NCBI RefSeq assembly: GCF_004340465.1
Contig: NZ_SLVV01000001.1
Coordinates: 62,001 to 126,000 of the forward strand
Length of the DNA stretch: 64,000 nucleotides
Direction: 5' to 3'
Source of the DNA: Mesobacillus foraminis
GTDB lineage: Bacteria > Bacillota > Bacilli > Bacillales > Cytobacillaceae
How positions within the stretch are numbered: position 1 is the stretch's first letter; each line of letters opens with the position of its first letter. A program made the position numbers and the translations under genes. Shown here in pieces: positions 27,834 through 35,466 of the stretch. The notes beneath the pieces were generated by a model, which made no database searches, was not told where the DNA came from, and worked only from the letters and a program-made list of their open reading frames with translations.

Positions 27834-27867
27834 AATGAATCCAGCCTCCTAAACGAACAAAAAAACG

Positions 27868-27887
27868 ATAATGAATGGATTCATTAT
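27868..27887. promoter_or_regulatory. 20-bp perfect palindrome over the aroK -10 box (candidate operator)
   Basis: ATAATGAAT-GG-ATTCATTAT, perfect 9-2-9 inverted repeat. It covers five bases of the aroK -10 element. The binding protein is unknown. Confidence 0.5.
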
Positions 27888-27911
27888 AAATTAAAAATGC
27901 CGGGACGTAAA
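27883..27911 (-). promoter_or_regulatory. SigA promoter of aroK
   Basis: Minus strand TTTACG (27911-27906), 17-bp spacer, TATAAT (27888-27883), about 50 bp before the TTG start. Confidence 0.65.
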
Positions 27912-27952
27912 TCTCATTCAGAATGTTCAGTACATATTATTTCGTCATTTAA

Positions 27953-27967
27953 TTATAATTATTATAA
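27953..27967. promoter_or_regulatory. Perfect Per box (Fur-family operator)
   Basis: TTATAATTATTATAA is an exact 7-1-7 inverted repeat and identical to the PerR-box consensus TTATAATnATTATAA. It lies 7 bp upstream of the -35 of the PerR-like gene. Confidence 0.75.
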
Positions 27968-27974
27968 TTTAGTA

Positions 27975-28002
27975 TTGATTTTCATATAAAATCTGCTATT
28001 AT
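27975..28002 (+). promoter_or_regulatory. SigA promoter of the PerR-like gene
   Basis: TTGATT (27975-27980), 16-bp spacer, TATTAT (27997-28002). Confidence 0.5.
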
Positions 28003-28134
28003 TAAATCATCAATAAAATATAGGACATTTTATTCAAAAAAAGGCTGTAAAGAAAGCGATTTTTTTATCTTATTTTCTCAATTAGTGATTATTAGCTATT
28101 GTCGTTTTAAAACCAATCAAAAAGGATGTTTATT

Positions 28135-28548
28135 ATGGATGATGCTAAATCTCTAGAACTCATTCCCTATTTAAAAGAACGCGGGCTTCGAATTACTCCA
28201 CAGCGATTGATGATTTTACAATCGATTTTAGATCACCAGGGCCATCCAACAGCAGAGGAAATCCATCAAACCATACCTTTTACAAGCCTCACGACGATTT
28301 ATAACAACTTAAAACTATTTGTAAGACTTGGTATCTTAAATGAACTCCCCTATGGAAGTGCCCTAAGCAAATATGAATTCAATTTCTCCAGGCATTATCA
28401 CGTCATATGTCAAGAGTGCGGCAAAATTGTAGACTTTAATTATCCAGATTTACAAGAAATCGAACAGGTTGCCTCAAACCTGACAAGTTTTGAAATTCTT
28501 CACCATCATTTTGAAATCTATGGTGTTTGTGCTTCATGCCAAAAATAA
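28135..28548 (+). CDS. PerR-like Fur-family peroxide/metal regulator
   Basis: DNA-binding metal-dependent repressor, 137 residues from the ATG at 28135, which has AAAGGATG eight bases upstream; an ATG three codons earlier has none. HTH region RITPQRLMIL (19-28) and TTIYNNLKLF; regulatory-metal ligands are His37, the HYH pair (87-89) and Asp in KIVDF (about 100), which is PerR-like rather than Fur-like (Fur has Glu there). The position of PerR Asp85 is Glu here (KYEF). Structural zinc site: CQECGK and CASCQ. A perfect Per box precedes it, suggesting autoregulation. It may be PerR itself or a second PerR paralogue. Confidence 0.85.
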   Translation: MDDAKSLELIPYLKERGLRITPQRLMILQSILDHQGHPTAEEIHQTIPFTSLTTIYNNLKLFVRLGILNELPYGSALSKYEFNFSRHYHVICQECGKIVDFNYPDLQEIEQVASNLTSFEILHHHFEIYGVCASCQK

Positions 28549-28613
28549 AACAGTAGGAACACGTTGTTCGCAATCTAACACGCTGTTCTAATAGCTATGA
28601 GAGGATGGACAAA

Positions 28614-28730
28614 ATGTCACATCAAAAACAGCTTTGCCCGGTTTGCAAAACGGAAATAAAACAACTAAAACACAGTATTCTTTGCGATTGTGGTCTAAAG
28701 ATAAAAACCAGGAAGCCCATTACGGTATGA
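28614..28730 (+). CDS. 38-residue zinc-ribbon miniprotein
   Basis: Not recognised as a named family. 38 residues, basic, with two cysteine pairs, LCPVC (Cys8, Cys11) and LCDCG (Cys24, Cys26), spaced like a rubredoxin/zinc-ribbon knuckle. ATG with AGAGG nine bases upstream, 65 bp after the PerR-like gene, followed within 15 bases by a strong terminator, so it is likely the second gene of that transcript and under the Per box. Could be a small metal-binding or regulatory protein; a fortuitous frame cannot be excluded. Confidence 0.5.
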   Translation: MSHQKQLCPVCKTEIKQLKHSILCDCGLKIKTRKPITV

Positions 28731-28742
28731 TGGGCAAAATAA

Positions 28743-28779
28743 AAGGAGTGTACGTCACCAATGGATGCGTACACTCCTT
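28743..28779. terminator. Bidirectional terminator
   Basis: AAGGAGTGTACG / CGTACACTCCTT perfect 12-bp stem with a 13-nt loop; CTTTTTT on the plus side and a T-rich tail on the minus side. Confidence 0.9.
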
Positions 28780-28794
28780 CTTTTTTGGAAGTTT

Positions 28795-29745
28795 TTATTT
28801 TTCGATGCCTGCTTCAACTTCCTTAACCATTTCGGCTACAGAAGTAAGTCCCCCTCCGGACAAGTACCAATAATCCGGGTTAAGGTAAATCACCTGATTT
28901 TCTTTTACTGCTTTAATATTTTTCACCAATTCATTTTCCACAATCGATTTCCCGGACGTTTGGCCTCCCTCAACTACTGCGCCACGGTCAACGATAAACA
29001 GATAATCAGGATCCTTTTCCACCAGATATTCAAACGAAATGTTTTGTCCATGAGTGGAAACTTCCAGGTTTTCATCAACTGCCTTCAGTCCAAAAACATC
29101 ATGGATCAGACCGAATCTGGAGCCTGGGCCATACGCACTGATGTTTCCTTCATTTGCAAGGATAACAAGTGAGTTTTTATCAAGCGTGCTTGTCTTTTCT
29201 TTTAACCCGTCAATTGTTTCTTTCACTTTTGCAAGTTCAGTTTCTACCTCGGACTCTTTTCCGAAAATTTCACCGAGGGTCTTTGCATTTTCTTCATATG
29301 ATTCCATGTATCTTGCAGTGTCAACACCCATAAAAATAGTCGGGGCGATCTCGCTTAAATCTTCGTATGCTTCCTGCTGTCTCCCGGAAATGATGATTAG
29401 GTCTGGAGCCATTTCATTGATTTTTTCAAAATCCGGTTCTTTAATGCCGCCAGCATTCTGATATTTTTTATCGGCGTACTTTTCAAGATATTTAGGCAGA
29501 TTGTCCTGTGGAAGTCCTGCAACTTCTACACCAAGTTTATCAAGTGAATCAAGGACACCGAAATCAAACACAACAACATTCTCTGGATTTTTCTTAACCT
29601 TTGTTTCTCCTAATTGATGCTTTACCGTAATTTCCTCAGCCTTTGTTTCTTTTTCAGATCCGCTTGTGCTCTCTGAATTTGATCCACATGCTGCAGCTAT
29701 TATTGCCACTATGGAAATAAGGAATATTAATGCGAATTTTCTCAT
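28795..29745 (-). CDS. Siderophore-binding lipoprotein (YclQ/petrobactin type)
   Basis: Iron-siderophore ABC importer binding protein, 316 residues. The lipobox is IIAAAC (Cys20), then a Ser/Glu linker. Class III SBP fold: TVKHQLGETKVKKNPENVVV (start of lobe 1), DFGVLDSLDKLGV, GIKEPDFEKINEMAPDLIII, the long inter-lobe helix, and DPDYLFIVDRGAVVEGG in lobe 2. The sequence pattern is that of YclQ/FpuA petrobactin or catecholate binders (established family); specificity is inferred. It has no permease or ATPase genes beside it. The promoter carries a Fur box, so it should be induced by iron starvation. Confidence 0.9.
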   Translation of the reverse strand: MRKFALIFLISIVAIIAAACGSNSESTSGSEKETKAEEITVKHQLGETKVKKNPENVVVFDFGVLDSLDKLGVEVAGLPQDNLPKYLEKYADKKYQNAGGIKEPDFEKINEMAPDLIIISGRQQEAYEDLSEIAPTIFMGVDTARYMESYEENAKTLGEIFGKESEVETELAKVKETIDGLKEKTSTLDKNSLVILANEGNISAYGPGSRFGLIHDVFGLKAVDENLEVSTHGQNISFEYLVEKDPDYLFIVDRGAVVEGGQTSGKSIVENELVKNIKAVKENQVIYLNPDYWYLSGGGLTSVAEMVKEVEAGIEK

Positions 29746-29788
29746 GGTTCCACCTCATATTTATTTTTTGTTTAAACTCTATAGCTAA

Positions 29789-29818
29789 ATGATAATGATT
29801 TTCAATATCGTTTGTCAA
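29789..29818 (-). promoter_or_regulatory. Promoter of the siderophore-binding gene
   Basis: Minus strand TTGACA (29818-29813), 18-bp spacer, TATCAT (29794-29789). The -10 overlaps the Fur box. Confidence 0.6.
29790..29804. promoter_or_regulatory. Fur box
   Basis: TGATAATGATTTTCA matches the 7-1-7 Fur consensus TGATAATnATTATCA at 14 of 15 positions and overlaps the -10 of the downstream siderophore-binding gene. Confidence 0.75.
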
Positions 29819-30132
29819 TGACGAATTTGTGAAAAATGTAAATTTTTTAGTTTAGTAGTGTAAAAACTATTTCCAGTTATGGATAATATGGAGCTTAGCA
29901 GGCTAAATAATCATATAGTCCTAAGGTGCAAAGGGCCGGTTTTAATACACTCATCAGAGTAACAAAGAGTTAATGATACATATGCCTTCAGCCTGGCTGT
30001 GATTATCATTGGCGGGTGAAGTTCGTTCCCCGGTACTGAAGCTGGATACAAAAAAAACTCCCTTAGTTTGTACACCAAGAGAGCGATTTTATATGGATCC
30101 ATAAATTAGTTTGCGGATTCTGCATTCCCTTT
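29819..30132. other. Intergenic region with terminator only
   Basis: No convincing gene. It contains the terminator of the 28-residue-repeat protein at its right end (30058-30083). Confidence 0.4.
30058..30083 (-). terminator. Rho-independent terminator of the repeat-protein gene
   Basis: CTCCCTTAG / CCAAGAGAG arms (two G-T pairs), 8-nt loop, followed by eight T on the minus strand. Confidence 0.8.
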
Positions 30133-31059
30133 TTACTTGTCCTTGCCATGCTCCACCTTTTCCATATGATGTAAGTGCGGAACATGGGGAAACGGCAGCA
30201 GCTTTAATTCTTTTGCCTCTTTTTCGTGGTTAATAAAAATCTCGTCCATAAGCTGATGTGGAGTTTTGCCTGCTGGATCAATCCCTAGTTTTTGTGCTGC
30301 CTGAACAATTTGCTTTTTTCGAACCTCATGTGCTAATTCATGAAAATTCTTATCTTCTGTTTTTATCTCCAGCTCTTTAGCCTGCTGGTAAACTTGAGCT
30401 TTATGAACTTCATAAGCCAGCAGTCGGAATCCCTTCCCTTCAGTCCTAATACCGAGTTCTTTTGCTTGTTTTTTTATGTTCACTTCAAATATTTCCCGTG
30501 CAATTTCTTTCAATTCTTTCCCTTCTGTGGACACCCCTAATTTCTTAGCCTCATTTTTTATGGCCTTTTCTTCAACCTCAGCCAGAAGTTGTTCAGCATC
30601 CTTGTCTTCAATGGAAATCCCCATTTCTTCGGCCCTTTTTTTAGCTATTGCCAAACGGACTTCCTTTGCGAGAACATCTGATTCTTTATTTTCTGTTTCA
30701 ATCCCTAATAGCTTTGCCTGGCTTTTTATATGATGCTCGCGTATTTCTTTCATGATTACTTTAGTGTCTTTTCCTTCTGTCTGAATGCCGATTTCATCCG
30801 CCTGTTTTTTTATATAGGCGGCTTTTACCTCACGGGCAAGTGTCTCGAAATCCTTTCCTTCTGTAGATATACCCATCTCTTCCGCACGTTTTTTGATGAA
30901 TTCTGCATGTTGTTTTGAACGATCATGGTGATCAGGGAATTTTGCGGCTGTCTCAGTTCCGAAGCCTGACTGACTCTGTGCTTCTGCCTGTACTATTTCT
31001 CCTTTTCCGAAATAAAAAGCAACGGCAATTAAAATCAAATAAAGGGGCATCCTCATCAT
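30133..31059 (-). CDS. Secreted protein made of eight 28-residue helical repeats, unknown
   Basis: 308 residues. N-terminal signal peptide (MRMPLYLILIAVAFYFG..VQAEA, likely cleaved near residue 26), a 26-residue spacer, then eight exact-length 28-residue repeats: 53-80, 81-108, 109-136, 137-164, 165-192, 193-220, 221-248, 249-276, and a His/Pro-rich tail (FPHVPHLHHMEKVEHGKDK). The consensus is xxIKKxAxELGIxTEGKDxx followed by LAxEVxxx: a helix, a Gly-Ile turn, a Glu/Asp-Gly-Lys corner and a second helix, rather like a helix-extended-loop-helix (SAP/HeH-like) unit. The function is unknown; an extracellular or wall-associated scaffold is possible. ATG with AAAGGAGG. The repeats differ in sequence, so the array is old. 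Confidence 0.85.
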   Translation of the reverse strand: MMRMPLYLILIAVAFYFGKGEIVQAEAQSQSGFGTETAAKFPDHHDRSKQHAEFIKKRAEEMGISTEGKDFETLAREVKAAYIKKQADEIGIQTEGKDTKVIMKEIREHHIKSQAKLLGIETENKESDVLAKEVRLAIAKKRAEEMGISIEDKDAEQLLAEVEEKAIKNEAKKLGVSTEGKELKEIAREIFEVNIKKQAKELGIRTEGKGFRLLAYEVHKAQVYQQAKELEIKTEDKNFHELAHEVRKKQIVQAAQKLGIDPAGKTPHQLMDEIFINHEKEAKELKLLPFPHVPHLHHMEKVEHGKDK

Positions 31060-31168
31060 CTGCCAATTTCCTCCTTTAAGGATAGTAGTTTACAAATGAT
31101 AGGATGCCCCAAAATTATGTCCAAATTATGAAAAATAACGGAACATTTGATTACATAGTAAAGTGTGA

Positions 31169-32056
31169 CTAATCTTCTAATGTATTTTCAATCTCAGCCT
31201 CATCTTTTTTCTCCTGCAGCCATGTGGCATATTCTGACTGAAGCTTTTGATCAAATAAGATTTCTTTTATATCTTCCTTATGATCCTCATAAACAGCTTC
31301 TATTGCAGCCTTTTTATCCGTCACTTTAATGATATGATAGCCATATTCTGTCTTAACAGGGTCACTGATATCTCCTTTTGCCATTGAAAATGCTGCTTCT
31401 TCAAACTCGGCTGCCATTTCTCCTTTTGAAAAATAGCCTAATTCTCCGCCGCTTTCAGCATTGGAAGCATCTGTAGAGTACTCCTTTGCCAGCTCCGCAA
31501 AATCTTCGCCATCAGCAAGTTTTTGGGCCACCTCTTCAGCCGTTTTCTTATCATCTACCAGGATATGGCTTGCCTCCACCTGTTCTTGCTCATTGAAGGA
31601 CTCTTTATTTTCATCAAAATACGTCTTCATTTCTTCTTCTGTCACTTTAACTTCCGGTTTCAGCAGCTTCTCGATTTTAAGATAGTTTTCAACATCTGAT
31701 TTTACATCGTTCTCCGTTAGTCCGCTTTGCTCCAAAGCAGACTGAAAGGCTTCTTCTCCGCCATAGGAGTCTATATAAGTCTGGAGTTCTTCGGTTATTT
31801 CCTTATCTGTAATGGTAATATCCTTCTTCTCCGCTTCCTGTTCAATAATTTTATTGTCGATTAGTGCCGATAGTGAACTTGCTCCATATTGCTTGACCAG
31901 CGTACTATACAATTCTTCTTTGCTGATTGAATCCCCATTTACACTGGCTACAACATCTTTGTTGGAAAATGCGGTGGCAATTAAAAATACTGCAAGGATC
32001 AGGGCTAGTCCGGCTATTGGCAAATAAAACTTTTTATCTCTTAATCTTTTTATCAT
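31169..32056 (-). CDS. PrsA-like peptidyl-prolyl isomerase, membrane-anchored
   Basis: Extracytoplasmic parvulin-type foldase, 295 residues from the ATG at 32056 (GGAGG six bases upstream; four codons earlier an ATG overlaps that site). One N-terminal membrane helix (FYLPIAGLALILAVFLIATAF), a SurA_N-like chaperone domain (VNGDSISKEELYSTLVKQYG), and a parvulin domain (EASHILVDDKKTAEEV, then DASNAESGGELGYFSKGEM, VKTEYGYHIIKV). Unlike PrsA it has no lipobox cysteine after the helix, so it is held by an uncleaved helix or secreted. It probably helps exported proteins to fold. Confidence 0.9.
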   Translation of the reverse strand: MIKRLRDKKFYLPIAGLALILAVFLIATAFSNKDVVASVNGDSISKEELYSTLVKQYGASSLSALIDNKIIEQEAEKKDITITDKEITEELQTYIDSYGGEEAFQSALEQSGLTENDVKSDVENYLKIEKLLKPEVKVTEEEMKTYFDENKESFNEQEQVEASHILVDDKKTAEEVAQKLADGEDFAELAKEYSTDASNAESGGELGYFSKGEMAAEFEEAAFSMAKGDISDPVKTEYGYHIIKVTDKKAAIEAVYEDHKEDIKEILFDQKLQSEYATWLQEKKDEAEIENTLED

Positions 32057-32146
32057 GATTTCCTCCATCTTTACGTCTTTAGTATGCCCTTATTCTAGCT
32101 TGTAAATATGAATAAACTATTAACAAGCTTTTAAAGAGTTATGAAA

Positions 32147-32181
32147 AACAAGAAAGCCTCCACCTTGACGGCTTTCTTGTT
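32147..32181 (-). terminator. Rho-independent terminator of the broken pspA gene
   Basis: AACAAGAAAGCC / GGCTTTCTTGTT perfect 12-bp stem, 11-nt loop, then TTTTCAT on the minus strand. Confidence 0.85.
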
Positions 32182-32222
32182 CATAAGGAATCGTTATGAC
32201 CGCACATTTGATGATTTCAGTT

Positions 32223-32498
32223 TATCCCATTTCTCTCCTTACCTGCTCTTGTAAAAAATATTCTTCCTGTTCAGGCAGTACTTGATTGGGCTTCCAGTTT
32301 GTCAGCTGTCCCTGCAATCAGTAATTCCAGCTTTTTTTCTAAAAATAACTGCCTTGTCAGCGCATCTTCTCTTTTTTGAATTTCAGACTCCATATCCCTG
32401 ATCGATTGTTTTAACATTGATACAGGGTTTTCTATTTTATCCAGTGCGCTGTTAAGATCCGCACTAGCAATACTCTTCATGCTTTTGAAAATGGTCAT
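32223..32498 (-). pseudogene. Broken PspA/IM30-family gene
   Basis: The first 75 codons (32271-32498) read MTIFKSMKSIASADLNSALD then KIENPVSMLKQSIRDMESEI, the classic PspA/IM30 N-terminal helix, but stop at about a third of the normal length (about 220). Beyond the stop, a different frame stays open and coding-like (PEQEEYFLQEQVRREMG, ending with TAA near 32223), so the gene seems to have lost most of its middle by deletion with a frameshift. PspA proteins bind stressed membranes; a 75-residue N-terminal helix could still bind lipid, so a functional miniprotein cannot be ruled out. It has a good RBS (AGGAGG) and its own terminator. Confidence 0.6.
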
Positions 32499-32923
32499 CG
32501 TTATCCTCCTAAATCTATTTAAAAATGCGGTTATAAAGCTGTCCCCGTTTGCTGTTGTGTTTTTTCCCGATTCCCTGATAACGTATTTTTTGACATTTCC
32601 TGGCGAGATACCAGAAAACGATGATCGCCACCACTCTATAGACTCTCAGGCTATCTCCCTATCTCACCTCGATACGATTTAGCTTGTTTTTAATCCTACA
32701 GGCTTTATATGAACAAACTATTACGAAACAATTGCGGAATACGGAATTATTGGAGCGTAATGTTGGGACAAGAATAAAAACCATCAACCCGCTCCGGAAT
32801 TGATGGTTTTGTGCAATAGAAACCTAAAAGGCTTGCTGCAGCATAAGATATAATATGCTTTACTTTATTAAGTCCTGCGTTTCGGTATACTATAGTAGTG
32901 ACTATTTGACGAGAGGAAAATGT
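32499..32923. other. Intergenic region upstream of cls with orphan terminator
   Basis: No convincing gene. It contains the upstream region of the broken pspA gene, a strong hairpin at 32777-32810, and the cls leader. Confidence 0.4.
32777..32810. terminator. Orphan terminator-like hairpin
   Basis: AAAACCATCAA / TTGATGGTTTT stem extended by CCG/CGG. No complete gene on either strand ends here; it may end a small RNA or be a leftover of a lost gene. Confidence 0.55.
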
Positions 32924-34372
32924 ATGACTATAACAACGGTTCTCCTTGGATTAATTCTTGTTCTGAATATTATATTTGCTGTATTTGTCATTTTTCAGGA
33001 AAGACGTGATGCCAGTTCAACCTGGGCGTGGCTGCTTGTATTGTTTTTCATCCCTGTTTTGGGCTTTATTATGTATCTCTTGCTGGGACAGAACCTCAGC
33101 CGCTCGAGATTGTTTAAATGGGAAGATAAGAAAAAAATCGGCATTGAGCAATCCCTCGATATACAGCTGAAGAATATTCGTTCCGGCCAGTTTGAATTTC
33201 ACAATGAACCAGAACGTTTCAGCCAGGAGCTCATATATATGCATTTGCTTGGGAATGATGCTCCCATGACCCGGGATAATTCGGTTGAGATTTTTACTGA
33301 TGGCAATGACAAATTCGATCAGCTGCTTAATGATATCAAATCGGCCCGACATCATATCCATCTGCAGTATTACATCATCAAAAATGATAATCTGGGCAAA
33401 AGAATAAGGGAAGCGCTGATCAATAAAGCGAAGGAAGGGGTTAAGGTCAGGGTATTGTACGATGAATTGGGATCCAGAGGTTTGACAAGAAGGTTTTTCT
33501 CCGAGCTCCGCAAGGCCGGGGGAGAAGTAGAAGTCTTTTTCCCATCTAAATTTGCTTTAATCAATTTCCGTCTGAATTACCGCAATCATCGCAAAATCGT
33601 TATCATTGACGGGAAGATTGGCTATATAGGCGGATTCAATATTGGGGATGAATACCTTGGACTGAATCCTCGATTCGGCTATTGGAGGGACACCCACCTA
33701 AGGATTCTCGGAACATCCGTTCATGCAATCCAGACCCGTTTCATCCTTGACTGGAACCAGGCATCCTACAGCCATGATATTGAATACGATCCCGTTCTTT
33801 TTCCCGATCCGGAAATGAAGGGATCTGTTGGGCTGCAAATCGTTACAAGCGGTCCGGATTCCGAGTGGTCGCAGATAAAAAATGGATACATCAAAATGAT
33901 TTCCCTGGCAAATAAATCCATCCTGATTCAAACTCCCTATTTTATACCCGATGCCAGTCTTTTGGATGCTCTCAGAATTGCCTGCCTATCTGGAGTGGAA
34001 GTCAAAATTATGATTCCAAACAAGCCAGACCACATTTTCGTTTATTGGGCTACATTATCCAATATTGGTGAACTGCTGAAAGCAGGGGCGCAGGTATATA
34101 TATATGATTATGGTTTTATCCATGCAAAAAGCATCGTAGTGGATGAAAGAATCACTACTGTAGGAACTGCCAATATTGATATTCGAAGCCTTAACCTGAA
34201 TTTTGAAATCAACGCTTTTATTTATGATACTAAAATAGCTAAAGCATTAATTACAGCTTTTGAGAGGGATATGGAGCACTCGAGATTATTGACATGGGAT
34301 AGCTATCAACAGCGATCGAAGTGGATACGTTTTAAGGAATCCATTTCCAGGCTCCTGTCTCCAATCTTATAA
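32924..34372 (+). CDS. cls: Cardiolipin synthase
   Basis: Membrane phospholipase-D-type enzyme joining two phosphatidylglycerols to cardiolipin. 482 residues from the ATG at 32924, with GAGAGGA seven bases upstream. Two N-terminal membrane helices (VLLGLILVLNIIFAVFVIF; WAWLLVLFFIPVLGFIMYLL), then two HKD motifs: HRKIVIIDGKIGYIGG (His222, Lys224, Asp229) and HAKSIVVDERITTVGTAN in the C-terminal half. The length is standard for bacterial Cls. Monocistronic. B. subtilis has ClsA, YwiE and YwjE; which one this equals cannot be said. Confidence 0.95.
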   Translation: MTITTVLLGLILVLNIIFAVFVIFQERRDASSTWAWLLVLFFIPVLGFIMYLLLGQNLSRSRLFKWEDKKKIGIEQSLDIQLKNIRSGQFEFHNEPERFSQELIYMHLLGNDAPMTRDNSVEIFTDGNDKFDQLLNDIKSARHHIHLQYYIIKNDNLGKRIREALINKAKEGVKVRVLYDELGSRGLTRRFFSELRKAGGEVEVFFPSKFALINFRLNYRNHRKIVIIDGKIGYIGGFNIGDEYLGLNPRFGYWRDTHLRILGTSVHAIQTRFILDWNQASYSHDIEYDPVLFPDPEMKGSVGLQIVTSGPDSEWSQIKNGYIKMISLANKSILIQTPYFIPDASLLDALRIACLSGVEVKIMIPNKPDHIFVYWATLSNIGELLKAGAQVYIYDYGFIHAKSIVVDERITTVGTANIDIRSLNLNFEINAFIYDTKIAKALITAFERDMEHSRLLTWDSYQQRSKWIRFKESISRLLSPIL

Positions 34373-34399
34373 AAGCGATTTTCATACCAGGCAGTAGTG

Positions 34400-34422
34400 G
34401 AGGCAAGCTTGCAGCTTGCCTC
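34400..34422. terminator. Rho-independent terminator of cls
   Basis: GAGGCAAGCT / AGCTTGCCTC perfect 10-bp stem, 3-nt loop, then TTTTTC on the plus strand. It sits between convergent cls and GNAT genes. Confidence 0.9.
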
Positions 34423-34434
34423 TTTTTCAGCAGC

Positions 34435-35343
34435 TCAAGATTCTGAACGGGAAAGATCCAGATACTGTTTATGTATCTCTTTTAACATAAATACCTGGCG
34501 GGCAAAAGGCTTGAACCCGATCCTTCTCATATGTGGGTAGGTATAACTGCTTTTCGGAAGGTTGATGATGATCCTTTTGATATCAACATCCATTGCTCCA
34601 AATACGGCCTCCAGGAGACCCATAACAATGATGTCAGCATCAGGATGATCAGGATCAGACTCACACTGATATAAAGTGGTTCCTGTATGTCTGCCTTTCT
34701 GGTCAAAGCTCCTGCGAAAATAAGCATATCCCCATCTATTCCCTGCCGAGTCCTGCAGGAAAACAGCCTCTCCACCCGCCGCCCTTTCCCAATGAGTTTG
34801 CCATGGGTAAAATCCTTTATAAAAGGAAAGCGTTCCTGCTTCCTGGGGCAAGCCTTTTACAATTTGATAATTCCCTCGCTCCTTGAAGGGATTATCCCCA
34901 AGCACTCCGGCCAGCTCCAGGTATTCAAGTTCATCTGAAACCCGGTAGCCAAGCTTTTCATATAATCTGATCGCCTTCTGATTTTCACTAATCGCTTCTA
35001 ATGTAGCAACGTTAACCCCTTCCTTTTTGTAAACTTCCAGGGTGTGCTCCATCAATAACTGCCCGTAGCCCTGGTTCCTCCAGGCTGCCGCAATGCCAGT
35101 CCCCCCATTCCACGCCACCCTTCTGCCTTGAGACTCTTTTATTCCATTTAAGATAATGCCCATGGGCTCCTTCTCTTTAAAGGCCACAATCGAGAAAGCT
35201 GGTGAAAGACCTTCAGTATCTAACCTTTTCATAAATTTTTCCTCAGTGGAGGCTGCGTCAAAGTAATAGCCTTCAAATCCAAGATTCCAGACTTTAACCG
35301 CCTCCCCCAGTGTACATTCTTCCAGGGTTTTAATGATTGCCAA
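34435..35343 (-). CDS. GNAT-family N-acetyltransferase
   Basis: 302 residues from a TTG at 35343, chosen because GGAGGGGG lies six bases upstream, inside the longer open frame. The N-terminal GNAT domain has the acetyl-CoA loop WRNQGYGQLLMEHTLEVYKK (about residues 88-107) and ENQKAIRLYEKLGYRVSDE (motif B). The C-terminal half (from about 150) is a second, degenerate GNAT-like fold (GYAYFRRS..., IINLPKSSYTYPHMRRIGFK) often seen in double-GNAT proteins of Bacillaceae. Substrate unknown. Confidence 0.85.
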   Translation of the reverse strand: MAIIKTLEECTLGEAVKVWNLGFEGYYFDAASTEEKFMKRLDTEGLSPAFSIVAFKEKEPMGIILNGIKESQGRRVAWNGGTGIAAAWRNQGYGQLLMEHTLEVYKKEGVNVATLEAISENQKAIRLYEKLGYRVSDELEYLELAGVLGDNPFKERGNYQIVKGLPQEAGTLSFYKGFYPWQTHWERAAGGEAVFLQDSAGNRWGYAYFRRSFDQKGRHTGTTLYQCESDPDHPDADIIVMGLLEAVFGAMDVDIKRIIINLPKSSYTYPHMRRIGFKPFARQVFMLKEIHKQYLDLSRSES

Positions 35344-35426
35344 CAGATCCCCCTCCAATAGAGAAGCTCATTCTTTCTTCTAACTTTATGCCCGTCTTAT
35401 CTATTTCATTATTTTTTGCCATAAAA

Positions 35427-35452
35427 AATACCCTCCCATGAGGGAAGGTATT
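35427..35452 (-). terminator. Rho-independent terminator of the AI-2E-family gene
   Basis: AATACC-TCCC / GGGA-GGTATT stem, loop atga, then TTTTTTA on the minus strand. Confidence 0.82.
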
Positions 35453-35466
35453 ATCAATCGGGTTAT

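Noticed and set aside
32479-32682. 67-codon plus-strand frame upstream of cls
   Set aside because: It starts inside the broken pspA gene on the other strand, has low-complexity content and no ribosome binding site.
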